From: Helicoverpa zea
Lineage: Eukaryota > Arthropoda > Insecta > Lepidoptera > Noctuidae
Direction of reading: 5' to 3'
Assembly: GCF_022581195.2 (NCBI RefSeq)
Contig: NC_061480.1
Span: 5,480,892 to 5,544,891, forward strand
Length of the DNA: 64,000 nucleotides
Below, in pieces: positions 36,671-49,775 of the stretch. Every line of letters begins with the position of its first letter. The first letter of the stretch is position 1. Position numbers and translations under genes: made by a program. Below the pieces are notes generated by a model, which worked only from the letters and a program-made list of their open reading frames with translations, had not been told where the DNA came from and searched no databases.

Positions 36671-37083
36671 TAGTCTGTTTTTTAATCTCGTAGACTAAAT
36701 TGACACTTGCAAAATGTCAAACTTTCTAATAATTTTGCTAGCTCTGTGGTGCAGTGTTGTACTTACGATACCGGTTCGTTGAATCGTAACTTTTTATCTA
36801 TAATAGACGAATTTAATATTCATTCAAAGTTTTATATTTAAAATTCACGTACGTACACATGGCTGTACGACGTGCTACAAACTGCCAGGGATATCTGACC
36901 ACGCAAAGCCATGCGTAATCATCAAGGATAAGCCCATTATTTCAGGATGACTTATTGTAAAAAGTTACGATTCAACGAACCGGTATCGTAAGTACAACAC
37001 TGCACCACAGAGCTAGCAAAATTATTAGAAAGTTTGACATTTTGCAAGTGTCAATTTAGTCTACGAGATTAAAAAACAGACTA
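36671..37083. mobile_element. 413-bp foldback element with about 126-bp arms and TA duplication
   Basis: The left arm TAGTCTGTTTTTTAATCTCG through ACGATACCGGTTCGTTGAAT is repeated in inverse from about 36958 to 37083 with very few differences. TA flanks both ends (36669-36670, 37084-37085). The interior of about 160 bp has no open frame. TA duplications suggest a Tc1/mariner-type non-autonomous element. Confidence 0.87.
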
Positions 37084-37671
37084 TAGGCGGATACTTGGTG
37101 ACTACGAAGTCTCAGCGTCGAAGAAATCCAGCGTATACAGAGCATAGAGCATATAATATACTTATACAATAGCCCGTTCTCAGATTTAGTATACTTATGA
37201 TTCCTCATTTACACGTTGCAATTGCATGAATCAAATTGAAATTGGATCTACAAGAATTGTATGAAACTTTATTTTACAGATAAAGATATTTTGTATTTCT
37301 CAAAAGGCTTGCAATCTCTTACAGCGAAAATACAATATTTTACAGCATCTACATTTCACGTGCTATGATTCTACAAAATTCTACCACTCCTTCTAAAGTT
37401 ATATGATCTGCAGACGTTTAAATATTATATTCTATTTAGATTTTACGACATACCAAGAAAAAGACATGTATCTCGATTTGATATAAACTTCAACATCAAC
37501 TTGTGTAATATTAAAGTATGGTAACATAAAAAATGTAATTAAACAGACTTTAAAATAACTCTTAATTTCATACATACTTAAACATTTAGCTTTATTTTGG
37601 CCGTTTTCTTATTTTTGATGCAGTTGACGCTTACATTGAATTTGTGTGTTTATGCATCACTTATATTTATA

Positions 37672-38065
37672 CAAGGTGTTGATTTGCATTTGTGCCATAG
37701 TTCAGGAGGAGGACATACAATACGTAAATAATCGATTGGAATTACAGTAGATGGGAAATAACTAATATGCACTGCTTTTTTTGTCATTGTAATGTCATGG
37801 TATTTCCGAAGTAATTCAATTTTATGAATGAAATTTATGAGTGATCGTTGCTTATGCTTTGTGTTTGCGTTTGTGTGAGGGTGCAGCACGGTTTTAACGC
37901 CAGTAACATACGCGCCAAGTTTAAATAAGGCTAGATGACATTTACGGAATTCCGAAAAAAAATTAAAGAAATAAAATTACGTACCAATTTTTTTATTGAT
38001 TTGGGTCGAGAATCATTAGCATAATTACCTCCTTTAATATGGCACGGATGCAAATCAACAGCTTG
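37672..38065. mobile_element. Intact 394-bp copy of the TA-flanked MITE
   Basis: The same termini as the copy at 19807 (CAAGGTGTTGATTTGCATTT ... CAACAGCTTG) with TA on both sides. The internal AAATTT site at 37831-37836 is empty. The surrounding 37,090-37,670 and 38,070-38,500 hold no gene. Confidence 0.85.
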
Positions 38066-38508
38066 TATATTTTTTTATCAATATGGTATGAAGACTTGAC
38101 ATTTTCAAAGCCAATGAAAAGATTTAATATAATATTCAAACGTCTGCATATAATCTAAAACCGCTCTAATTATATAAAGTGTTAAATTAAAAATTAATGT
38201 GTATATCAAAAGTTGAATTTATATTATAAAAATAATATAAAAAAGTAATATTATAAAATTTTATACCACTGTACTAATTCTGTGTCGTATATAAGTTAAT
38301 GTTTCTTGTATAAGAAAACTCTTGAATGTTTATTTCGTATACTTAAATATCTTTTTGAAGCAATATTTGGTATGTTACAATTCCGTCATCAAATTGTATC
38401 AAAGATGAGTTCTGTCATAGTTGTATGTGCCAATCTGAGGACCGAGCCACGAGGCACACTTTAATGATTGTTTGTTAAAAGGTCCTCTCACGTTTATATA
38501 AACTTAAT

Positions 38509-38663
38509 CCACCTAATTATAAAACGTGGTATTAAGAAGTACCCGCTTTAGCTTTAGTCCACTGATTTTGTTCGGGGCCGTGTACTTATACTCATCTATG
38601 GCGGTGGTTTAAAGGTGGTACAAAAGCTGGTACTTTTTTAAAGCCACGTTTTATAATAAGGTG
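38509..38663. mobile_element. Small foldback element
   Basis: CCACCTAATTATAAAACGTG and CCACGTTTTATAATAAGGTG form imperfect inverted repeats of about 45 bp around a short centre. No coding sequence. Superfamily not determined. Confidence 0.6.
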
Positions 38664-39083
38664 GAATATGTCTAATTTGTACTTGGTTACGGGTTTGTTC
38701 AAAGAATGATCGCGGGCTGGAAACTGAGTCATATTTTTCCCAATGAAAGTTTGATGAGTTTCCACCAATACCAACATAGCCATTTTTTTTACTATAAAAT
38801 ACATATATAGTCGTTCCTTAATGTGTGCCATATAACTCGGTCTTCAGCCTGGCGTGTATAACTTCTGCCTGCAACCTACAGCAGATTGTCAGTACATTTT
38901 TAGAACTCCCAGTAAATGCTTATTTATTCTAACTGGAACTGGTATTACTGCTCAAGTGCCATGTTCCACTTATTTAACCGACTGCCAAGAAAGGACTAGT
39001 TTTATTACTTTTCCAATTTCGATTAAAAAAAATCAGTCTTTTGGTGAAATCGAGTAAAATCCGCTTAAAAACATTTAAAGTTA

Positions 39084-39234
39084 AGGTACGAGTTCGCAGT
39101 CGACCGCAGGCGACAACTGCAGACGACGTGTCGCAACGACACTACTGGTTTCTATGTATTTCTATGAAATTCCCAGTGTCGTTGTGACACGTCGTCTGCA
39201 GTTGTCGCCTGCGGTCGGCTGCGAACTCGTACCT
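39084..39234. mobile_element. 151-bp MITE with TTA target duplication
   Basis: AGGTACGAGTTCGCAGTCGA at the left and the inverse at the right form arms of about 60 bp with few mismatches (inner part CTGCAGACGACGTGTCGCAA). TTA flanks both sides (39081-39083, 39235-39237). PIF/Harbinger-like. Confidence 0.85.
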
Positions 39235-39298
39235 TTAGTATTGTCATTTACTCTTCACAAGCCTAAAAATATAATTTAGCCAAAGTATCGAAAAAGCA

Positions 39299-39455
39299 GC
39301 GTAGGACGTCCACCAACAAGGTGGACAGAGGACCTTATAAAGATCGCCGGAAGACGCTGGATGCAGGTCGCCTCCAACAGGTATCTGTGGAGATCTAAGG
39401 GGGAGGCCTATGTTCAGCAGTGGACGTCCCATGCCTGAGATGATGATGATGATAA
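39299..39455 (+). pseudogene. 3' end of an RTE-type non-LTR retrotransposon
   Basis: The plus strand reads RRGRPPTRWTEDLIKIAGRR, then WMQVASNRYLWRSKGEAYVQ, QWTS and a stop, followed by (GATGAT)n. This is the conserved C-terminus of RTE-clade ORF2. Everything upstream is missing (5' truncation). Confidence 0.78.
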
Positions 39456-39459
39456 TCGA

Positions 39460-42400
39460 AAAACACAAGAAATCCATCTTCTAATTTTATTTTTGACAAC
39501 TCTTGAACAAAATGTATTTTTAAATGTTTACAATTTTTGTAACGTTACCTCGAATTGTTGAAATAGTTGCCGTAGTAACCTCTGTTTTTGCAACGTATTT
39601 ATATCTGTTCTGATGTGTTTATATAATATAAAGACATTTTGCTGGACCGGATTTTCGCCAAAGGTTAACTTGGTCGCTTTTTTACCAAATACAGCAGACA
39701 TATTTGAGCATAATTCACATAATTCACTGACTATGGATTTCTATAACCGATCTCTTTCTACATAGGTACTCTGTTTTGCGATTGGCTTCATATAAATAAT
39801 ATCTCAATCTCTAATAGCAAAACAATGGATCGATGTATTATATGTTCCACCGTCATTGCTGAAATAAACTACAGATTTTGGGTTCTTCATTCGTTAAATA
39901 GAAATTTCGGTCCATCAAACATATCTATCATTGTTTTTAGACTCAAATTGTAAAATATTATGAAACGTTGTATATTTTAGATTTAGTTGAAACAATGTTT
40001 TAAAGCAATGTTTATATTTTACTAAAAAGAAATACAGGTTTATTTTAATGCGTAATTTCTGTTTTTTCTTAATACCCGTTTAGTGAGCCAGTATTAACAG
40101 AAGGATTCAGACGCTAGTTACATGTTACCGACTTAGTCATTTGAAAGACAACGCAGATGTGAAAAATGTTATCAAAAAATGCCTGTTTAAATTGTGGCCT
40201 TTACAAAAACCCTTTTAGATTTGTCGGCAAATAGTAGATTTCAAGCCTAATACAGTTGGTAACCCTAAAGCCCCAAACTTGTTACAACGCCATCTAGTTA
40301 TACTACTGAACTATTGTGTTGTTAGTCTGATCGCACAGATGGCGCTGTTTTCAATAGTACGATGTAGATATGAAGTTAGCATCTAACTAAAGGTACAATA
40401 AACAATCTTGATAGGACTTTTTCACGGACTTTTTACACAATTTCACATTAACGAATAAAACACTTACTGCTTAAAATAATGAGTCATTGTTATTATATTA
40501 TTATTACAATGACTTTGATTTTAAACTGACTTTTAAATAAAAAAATGATTCCATGATTGTTTATCTTTATTTATGAGCCTATTTAAAAGCAGTAGGTATA
40601 GAGTTTAGTTAAAATGTTTTGTCTGATTGCCTGTAAGTGTTGTTATCGAGGATTACTTTTTAGTGTGTGTGTGTGTGTGTATAACAAGTGTAACTTCCGA
40701 CATCCTGAACCTCTATGAATGTTTGAGCAAAGGTTAGAGATCTCATTATCCATAGAAACATAGGCCAGAAATAAAATTATATGACCAACTATCATTATTT
40801 TTGTTCACTTATCTGAATTTGTAAATTCAGTCAGCCTTTTTAGATAGATTTTGTCTGTAGCTGTCAATTACCTACTTATGTGTCCTGTTATACCTAGTAA
40901 AGGGTATGTAACTGAAATAAAATAAAAATATAATAAATCAATATTTATTTATTTATGAAAAAATATATTCTGTCATCCATGCATCATTCTGAGTTTTATA
41001 CAATTTTATACAAAAACAATAAAATTCAATAAACTCTTAATTTTAAACATTTATTACATATTAATCAGTTCTTTCATTTAAAATGATACAACCCTATTTT
41101 AGTAACTATAATGTAGGTGCGATTATATAAAAAAAAATAGAAAAATATTAATCATTAATTCTTAAAAAACAACATTTCATTTATTTATCATTCAAAATAA
41201 ATTACTTACATTCATCATTTCTAACTTAATATAATAATAATATGTTTAAATAATAAATTATATAATAAAAAAAATATGCCGTGTAAATAAATTGAAGGGT
41301 CTGCTGGTAACTAATGTTAGCGCCAAAAATCATCAAAAATTCTTAAAAATTAAATATAATCAGGTATATTTATAATTAAAAATCATACGAATATATTTAC
41401 AATTGAATAGCACATCGAGTAACAATAAAAATTGCAAAAAAATATTTTTTCTTTTTTTTGCAATTTTTTTAATATTTTCCCTCTGTCACCAGCATACCTA
41501 ACACGGCTGTCGAGACTATTTACTTACTAAAAATAAAAAATACAAACAAAACGATTTTATTTAAAAACAAAATAATTATAAAAATCGTTGCTTGGATGTA
41601 ATAATTAATCATGTACTTTTTTATCGAAATAAACTTTTTAATCAGCTTGTTTATTTACTTAGCTACCTTTAAGACACTTTTTTTAATTAGTGTCCAGTTC
41701 TCAAAGTATGTAATTATTGTCTAACGGCCGTCCCAATATTGAATCTATCTATTGTCTTGCTGACTAGAGATAGTAAGTTGACGTAACTTGTATCGGTCTA
41801 ATATCAAAATTCTATCTCCATCAAACAAATTAACATATATATAGATAGTATATCGGAAATGGCTGTAAATCGGTAAAGAATCTGTTACATCCAGGTATAT
41901 CCCACTTTTTACAAAAATTGGATTTGTGTACACAACTGTCGACCTACCCAAATCTGTCAAATGTTACCAATCGAACATCAACCTTCCAGTATTGTTATAA
42001 GGTTGAAAATCTATTGAAGAAATTTGACAGATTAAGGTAGGTTGGCCCAATATATTTTTGAACCTTAGCATATCTACAAAAAAGTGTTTGATACAAAATT
42101 TTGTTTTGAACTTCATTGCAGGGTAAAATAAAGTTCAATTTACAATGACAAGCTTTGAAACAAGTTCCAAATTTTGCAATATGGAGACTGAAGTCTATGA
42201 AAATTGCTATGAACGGTAAAACCGTCTATGATAGACAATTTTCTTTGGAAAATATGGTCTATGTCCAGTTTTTGATCATCTTCAAACTAAGATGACTTGA
42301 CATCAAAATAAAGTTAATTTGCAAATATCATAGATCAGCATGAATTTTTTAAATAAAAAAATATTAAATTTTTTGACCATTGAAATATTATTTTTGGCCC

Positions 42401-45090
42401 TTACAATGTTAATCAAAGTTCTAAGGAAAAAGCAGAGCCTGCAGTAACTAGCTTAATCCAAACTTTACTTAAGAACTTAACTTAGTAGAAACTTATTATA
42501 TAATTGACTTTCAGGCGCCGGCAAAAAAGCAACTGACAAACTAGTCTTTTCTCATTATTTCCTGTTAATCATCATCTCCCTAGCCTTTTCCCAACTATAA
42601 CTATATTGTGGTCGGCTTCCAGTCTAACCAGATGCAGCTGAGCACCAGTGTTTACCAAGGAACGACTACCTATCTGACCTCCTCAACCCAGTTACCCGGG
42701 CAACCCAATACCCCTAACTACCCCTAGGTAAGATTGCTTGTCAGAGGTACTGGCTTCTGACTACCCGTAACGACTGCCAAAGATGTTCATATGACAGCCG
42801 CGACCTACAGCTTATAGTGCCCTCCAAAACTCGGACATTCTATTCCAGAGATGGTGAACCTTTATTGACTTACGTGCCAAATTAAATAGAAAACAATCAT
42901 AATTATAGAGGCGTGCCTTTAAGGCAAATAGTAAACATGAAAATGTAAAAGATTATGACGAAGGGACTTGTTTTTCATTCTCAAATTTACATTAATGCTT
43001 AGATCTCTTAATAAAATAGGTCCTTTTCTGAATATGGGAAGAATCCACGAAAAACATTTAATAGTACGTGGTTATGGTACAATTTCAATTCAAAACTACC
43101 TAACTAAAACTTGCAAAATAATGGCGTGCCCAAATTATTTAGCTGCGTGCCACCACGGGCACGCGTGCCATTGGTTCGCCATCCCTGTTCTATTCTAACT
43201 TAATCTGCCAAATAAATAACTTTAAAAATATCAGTATGTCAGTTGCTACAAATTGAATTTCATTATAAATGATACCATCTCACTTATTTCTTTTATAGAG
43301 TAAGCAGAGGTTAATAAACACAAGTTTTGTACAAAACTCGATGTTTAATAAATTATATTAATTATAAAAGTCAATTATATTAAGTTTCTTTGGTAAGTAA
43401 GTTATTTTGCTGACTTTAACGGACATAATAAAATGACACCTGACCTTTGAAAACTGACAGCTGTCAACTGCACAAAACATTAGGTGACCTTTACTATGAT
43501 ATGTGCAAATCAACAATGGATGTCATATTGATGTCAAAATGACAATATTTTTATGGTGTAAGTACGGGTAGCGGGAAGTTCAAATATAGAATGTTTCTTT
43601 TTTTATGTTTTGCCTAAGTTAACTTTTGATATGAGGCGTGATCTTATAATCACTGTAATACCCATATACCTCAAAGTAATTTTTGATGTCCTTGTATAAC
43701 ATCTAAAGTTCTTACAATTCAATTGTAACCCGATAAAGTTTTTGAAACAAAATATAACGATAATATCGGATTTCATTTGCATTGTAAGAACTTCATGAAG
43801 AACACAACTCATATCGAATGTTTATATATATAAAAAAAAAACATTAATATTTGAAATTCCCGCTACCAGTCAATGCGACCTTAACTATTGTCAAAATGAC
43901 CTTCAGACAGAATTGTTTAAATATTAACTTTTGATTGCAATAAATAAATAAATAAGTAGGTATTTCACTACTATTAAATAATAACAAGAAGATTAGATAG
44001 CTTTTATTATTAAACAGTAATGGCGTCGGTTTATCGTAAAGGCATTCAAGATGGCCGACAAATGTAGACAAAACAAAATTAAAAGTTTGTTTATTTTTAA
44101 TTGTTTTGTTTAATTAGGTACTTTTTCTTTTAGATACTGTTGTTAAGTGCATATTAAATGATTAAAGTGAATTTCTTTATTGCAATCAGTCTTGTGGTAT
44201 CGTCGCGTTTATTTTTGACATCTGTCAAAAATGTTGGCACCGTTGTTTTGGCCTTATTGTGACCAATATTGTATTTGGAACATTCAAGTTTGCACAGCTG
44301 TCATTAAAATCTTCAAAAAACTTGTATGAATCGGTAATATTTTAGATTTCCATCCCTATATCGTTATTCCAAACTGAAATACTTATCACGACATTTTGAA
44401 AAAAAAATCCTTCATCATTAATACAATATTTGACCTCAAAAACTGCATTATAAAAGACTATATTTCCTCAATTATATGTCTTTAAAAACCAGCCTTACAG
44501 ACTAAAAGTCTATTCTAGGCAAAACGGTAAAAAAAACTAGCAAAAATCAACCAATTCCGGATAAACGAGTTTTGTACGTAAAAATCACGAAGCTGCATAG
44601 TGACAACCGAAAATTAAAAGTAGGCACTTAACATGCAAATTTTAATGAGTTCCGTCACTTTGAAAAGCTACAAATTATTCTAATGAATGGTCTATTTTTG
44701 TTAATCAAAGATTTCAATGACGTTTGCTGTTCTCAAACTCAGTGAACACAATCATGATTTTTGACACATTTTGACATTCGAGACATATAAAATTATTTCC
44801 CAGTTTTTAACTGTATTTAAGCCTGTTTATTTACTAATTATAATCACACTCCATATTTTTCTTACAAAATATGATTGGAAAAGAACTGAAAATTACAAAT
44901 AAATTTATTCTTCAGCTATAAAAATAAACGACGAATACTTAATGACATTATTTCTATCTTTTTCTTTTACATTTATTAGAAAGGGATAGAGTGTGACTTA
45001 AGTTTAATTAGTAAATAAACAGAATAATTAAAGTTTTCAAGACAAGTTTAAGGTCATTAACCTCTTACCATAGAGAAATCTATTTCTATG
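39460..45090. other. Long gene-free AT-rich stretch with SINE pieces
   Basis: No coding feature could be supported. A minus SINE fragment lies at about 42567-42845, a (GT)n run at about 40663-40680, and a dispersed motif CGCCATCTAGT / AGATGGCGCTG near 40290-40350. The remainder is A/T-rich and low in complexity. Confidence 0.55.
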
Positions 45091-45094
45091 TATA

Positions 45095-45486
45095 CAAGGT
45101 GTTGATTTGCATTTGTGCCATAGTTCAGGAGGAGGACATACAATATGTAAATAATCGATTGGAATTTCAGTAGATGGGAAATAGCTAATATGCACTGCTT
45201 TTTTTTCATTGTAATGTCGTAGTATTTCAGAAGTAATCCAATTTTATGAATGAAATTTATGAATAATCGTTGCGTATTCTTTGTGTTTGCGTTTGTGTGA
45301 GTGCGCAGCACGGTTTTAAGGCCAGTACCACACGCGCCAAGTTTAAATACGGCTAGATGACAGTTTTCGGAATTCCGAAAAAAAAATAAAAAAAATATTA
45401 CGTACCAATTTTTTTGTTGATTTGGGTCGAGAATCATTAGCATAATTACGTCCTCGACTATGGCACGGATGCAAATCAACAGCTTG
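45095..45486. mobile_element. Intact 392-bp copy of the TA-flanked MITE
   Basis: Same ends and TA flanks as the copy at 37672, with the empty AAATTT site at 45253-45258. It lies about 0.5 kb downstream of the 3' end of the minus-strand PP1-subunit gene. Confidence 0.85.
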
Positions 45487-46002
45487 TAGAAGACGAAAAA
45501 AGATCTTCCTAAGACTCGAGTGACTTACTGTCTTTCTTTTTACATTATTTAGAAAGAGCAAGCTTAGTCTTAAGTTTTTTACAAAAAACAAGACTTAGTT
45601 AATGTCTAAGTTTTAATCTAGATCTAAAATGGCTTTCAAATATTATTAAATTGAAGTATCACCACTTTCTTAAAATAAATTAGGTATTATTCTGCATTTA
45701 TCACCAGTCACCAAACCCATAGACAAATGGCAAAAGAAATGCTTAATTAAATAATCAGCATTATCTAAGGGCGGGAAATATAATCTAGCTGCAAACTAAC
45801 CAATAAATTACATTACTAATTGGCATTTTGCTTTTCAAAAAAAGCTATAACATTTCCAAAAAATCCGCTCTCAAAAGGCGAAAGTACTGCCATACAATAA
45901 TTTAAAAAATACAGACCTTGAAAATCACTAGGAACCGTTATGGCACATAATCACCAGCCGTCAGGCTTTCGGCACTAATTCATTTAAAGTCCTTTTTATT
46001 AA

Positions 46003-46857
46003 TCACCAGTAGGGCACATTTCCGTCCCCATTCGATCTTGTAGTCCACGAATTCCCGAATTTGATTCTAGCACAAGATATGGCTGGGGTGCTTCGGACCG
46101 AGGCCTTTTCTATCGTGTAATTTGACCCTCCGTTGTTGTCCCAATACTCCTCACCTTTGCATTTGAAGCAAACACAGAATTCCAATCTTCTAGAATGAAT
46201 TGGCAACTGCAATCGGAACCCAAAGGTGTCGTAAGTTGATACTCCGTTTTGGTTCAAGGGTCCCGATTCTACGAACGCGCAAAACGTGTCTTCACTCGTC
46301 AGCCATCCGTCTGACGAAGTACGCACGAACACTTCCTTGGTAAAGTCCAGGTTTTTCACTTTAACTGTACCGTCTACCGCACATTCATTTTGTTTGATAA
46401 TCACATTTTCTAAAGACACGCAATCCTGTGTTACACGCCTTCTGAATTCTAAATAATCTGAAGCTGGCTGCACGAATCTCGTCTCCCATAAGTCGACGAC
46501 TGGTTTTGGTGCTGGTTTCCTCTCTAGAGGTGGACTGGAGACGATCTTCAGCGCCCAGTAAGGTGGAACATGAGACGGTTCTGTCATGAACTTGATCTGT
46601 TCTAACGCAAATCCTCTATCGTCTGCGAAAACGACCTTTTTCTTCTTCTTTTCATTTGCTATCCTTAAGCAGGATCTTGGCGCTGATTTCAGTGTTAACT
46701 GCACAGGTTTGAGAGGCGTTAAACATGGTGCTGAGAAGCCTCGTGCTGTGAGCTTTGTAGGTCTTCTTGGTGGTATACTGTAGTCTGATAGAAAGCCGGC
46801 GGGCGGTGAGTGCCCGTAGAACGACTCCGATGCCAACATGTCGATTGCCGCGCACAT
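46003..46857 (-). CDS. Protein phosphatase 1 regulatory subunit 3-like, glycogen-targeting (CBM21)
   Basis: Intact single-exon frame of 284 codons. Such proteins tether PP1 catalytic subunit to glycogen and promote dephosphorylation of glycogen synthase and phosphorylase. Residues about 70-80 are KKKKKVVFADD, the PP1-docking RVxF-type motif followed by the AD seen in PPP1R3 proteins. Residues about 140-262 form the CBM21 carbohydrate-binding domain, with VKVKNLDFTKEVFVRTSSDG, YDTFGFRLQL and EEYWDNNGGSNYTI (glycogen-binding WDNN/NY motif). The N-terminus (SIPPRRPTKLTARG) is basic and probably disordered. The start at 46857 gives a length typical of the PPP1R3B/C class. The TGA at 46005-46003 is followed within three bases by a minus-strand AATAAA, although a later site is more likely to be used. 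Confidence 0.9.
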   Translation of the reverse strand: MCAAIDMLASESFYGHSPPAGFLSDYSIPPRRPTKLTARGFSAPCLTPLKPVQLTLKSAPRSCLRIANEKKKKKVVFADDRGFALEQIKFMTEPSHVPPYWALKIVSSPPLERKPAPKPVVDLWETRFVQPASDYLEFRRRVTQDCVSLENVIIKQNECAVDGTVKVKNLDFTKEVFVRTSSDGWLTSEDTFCAFVESGPLNQNGVSTYDTFGFRLQLPIHSRRLEFCVCFKCKGEEYWDNNGGSNYTIEKASVRSTPAISCARIKFGNSWTTRSNGDGNVPYW

Positions 46858-46989
46858 TTCTGTAACAACACACGTCTATACTCCACGACTGTTCGTCGAC
46901 GACTGAATGGTTTATCGCATTTGGCCGGTTCTGAGCATGCGTCGGCCATGCGAACGATATAGCTCGAGTAGGGTGACAATGTTGTTGTG

Positions 46990-49770
46990 GAATCTTTTGG
47001 AGACTATTTCGGTTTTTAGGTCAGGGTGCAAGTTTTTGTTTGTTTATTTTGTTAATGATCATTAGTTTTGGTGATAATAAGTGTGAGTGTAATGGTTTTT
47101 AAGTGGCGACCGATTTGGTTTGATCTTGTTTATAAAGCAAATAATGTGTGATATATATTGTAGTAACACATCACTGTTACAGCCTTTTTATCGTCCCACT
47201 GCTGGGCACAGGCCTCCTCTCACATGGAGAAGGTCCTTCCTTCTCCATGTAGTAACACATCAAGGACAAAAAAAATACTGTCGAAAAATAAATGGTTCTA
47301 TTTTTATCCTTAACATAACTCAGCTCTTGCAGGATAACGTTTAATGACGTTATCAGGAAAAATGGTAGAAATCACGTACAAGGATAGATAGTATCAGTCA
47401 TGCACGACATATAAAAGTAGTTTAGATATTGACTTCCGATAAGCAATACTATCAATTTTTATCACTAAAGTCATTCTCTTTCCTAAAATTGTGAGTGCAT
47501 TTTGTTGATGACACAATAACGATGTGCAATATTAACATTTCGACAATATATCATTTATAAAGTATTTATAGATTGGTCTGGCTGTCATTCGTACATATTT
47601 GTCAATATATACTGGTTCCTAGGTAACTGGGTTGAGGAGATCATATAGGCAGTCACTCCATGTAAAACGCTGGTACTCAGCTGCATTCAGTTAGACCGGA
47701 AACGGTCCAAACATATTTGATAAAGGGTAGGCGGATGAGAATATAAAGATATGATTAAGAGAATATGACTTGACCCACTAAATTTATTAGAAAATAGCTT
47801 TGAGCAGCGATTTCGGCCGCGTCCTGGGGAAATTCTTACCGTACCCGGATAAAACAAAATATAGCCTATGCTGGGCGAGGATGGTGTAGCTCTCCGAGAG
47901 TGGAAGAATTTTTCAAATTGGTTCGTAAGTTTTGGAGCCTTTCAGGTACAAATAAACTAAAAATGTTACCTCTTCATTATATTCGTATAGAAGTACAGTA
48001 TATATTTCATGAAGTTTCAGCCACATTATTATTATGACTCAGTTTCCACACGCTAAGTGGTCTTTACGATCGCTCGTAAATATAAATTAGTTTTATTTGT
48101 TTGTATTTAGCACAATTCACGTGTGCCATTTTGTTTTAAATAACTAGTTTTTATTTGTTAATACTAATTTAAGGGAATAAATAAATGAATGGACTACTTA
48201 GACTCATTGGTGCTAATTTGCATCTTTTTTATGTTATGTGATGGCATTGTTTACTTCGTCAACAAGACTGTCTTTGAAATAGTAATTATTGACAATATTA
48301 CTTTTTAAACGGTTAAACGGGACCCTATTGTTTTCGCTCCTCTGTCCGTCCGTCCGTCCGTCACCAGGCTGTATTTCATGAACCGTGATAGTTAGAGAGT
48401 TGAAATTTTCACAGATGATGTATTTCTGTTGCCGCTATAACAACAAATACTCAAACTAGAATAAAATAAATATTTTGGGGGGCTCCCATACAACAAACGG
48501 GATTTTTTTGCTCATTTTTACTCTGGTACGGAACCCTTCGTGCGCGAGTCCGACTCGCACTTGGCCGGTTTTTATATTATCAATTTATGCTTAAAATGTA
48601 GGTATGTAAATAAGCGTTAATTAGTGTATTACGTTATTTTTCAGCATCAGCGTTAAAACGCTTGATAAAACGGCAGTAATAGTCACCGATAAAAATAATA
48701 CGTATTTTAGCTAAAGTGCATACATATCTCATTTCTATCACAAGCAAAAACTGAATAATAGTGTTTTTTTCCACATTTTTATATGAAGCGCAAATCTACA
48801 ATAAAATACGAATTACTGTAATTTACTACAACGTAATATTGCTACAAACCAAAACACCTTTAGGTACAACACACTGACAAAAAACCTTTTTTTTATTTTT
48901 TTTTAATTTCAGGACTGTCCATCAAACCTCCAAAGTCATGGTTCCACGACACTAACACGTTTGTCTCACACTCGTCGCCGGCGCCTCTGCGTGATCGATA
49001 ATATTATTAAATACTGCGCGCGCGCATGCCAGGTTAAGCAATATTGTGATCAGGTGGCGGATGGGTGACCGGCAGACTAGTTTTTTTTTTTTGTTAATCT
49101 GGTGAAATCTGGTTTAATGTGTTATGTTTATTTTTAGAGTATTTTTTATGTAATTAGTTGTGAAGGTCTTGGGTTCGATTCCCGGATTGAAACGTTGAGG
49201 TAATTTCTGTGTAACAGTTTGTCTGGTTAGGTGTCTATGTCTACAAAGTAATATTCTAAGGGCCAAGTTTACCTAAAAATATAAACTTAAAAGCACAGTT
49301 TACTATGATTTTTTACTCTCAATTTTTAAATTATTATAAAATACTAGCTTTTGCCCGCGGCTTCGCTCCCGTCAACTGACTTCTCCACTTTACCCTATTT
49401 TTTTTTCTCCTGACAATAACAAACACAACAAAAAAAGAATTAGCCAAATTGGTCCAGGCGTTGTTGAGTTATGCGCTTACCAACACATTTTGCGATTCAT
49501 TTTTATATTATAGATATGTTTTAAGAAAAGCTGACGTTCATGTTTTCAGTGAAAACAGGTGAAAAGAAACTACAGCCTAATAGATTTTCTTTGCTTAAAA
49601 ATAATTTGGCTGTTTTTTTTTCAGTATTTATTTAAAAATACTTAAGCTACTTTTTCCGGGTACGCGTTTCCTACGAGACGTGTAGGTAAGACGGAAACGG
49701 AAGCTAATAATGAATAATATATTAGTTTGATTAAGACACATTATTAAATTCTATTTATACATATATTACT
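46990..49770. other. Upstream flank of the PP1-subunit gene and repeats, no gene seen
   Basis: Contains short repeats: a TTTTTATCGTCCCACTGCTG piece at about 47187-47250 (its inverse is at 61395-61460), a SINE fragment at about 47612-47735, the GTCY-containing element at 48320-48570, a B-box scrap near 49165-49200 and the CTAGCTTTTGCCCGCGGCTT repeat at about 49345-49520. No open frame with recognisable content. Confidence 0.5.
48320..48570 (-). mobile_element. MITE-like repeat with (GTCC)n microsatellite
   Basis: CTGTCCGTCCGTCCGTCCGT lies inside a repeat whose end reads ACGGAACCCTTCGTGCGCGA, GTCCGACTCGCACTTGGCCG and GTTTTT. The same end, inverted, starts the element at 52948. The structure corresponds to lepidopteran MITEs that carry hitch-hiking GTCY repeats. 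Confidence 0.7.
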
Positions 49771-49775
49771 TCCAG

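Noticed and set aside
40255..40400. Small MITE around the CGCCATCTAG / AGATGGCGCT pair
   Set aside because: The inverted match is short and no target duplication was found, so it is left in the gap description.
45057..45591. 140- and 82-codon minus-strand frames
   Set aside because: They are contained in the TA-flanked MITE and contain no domain.
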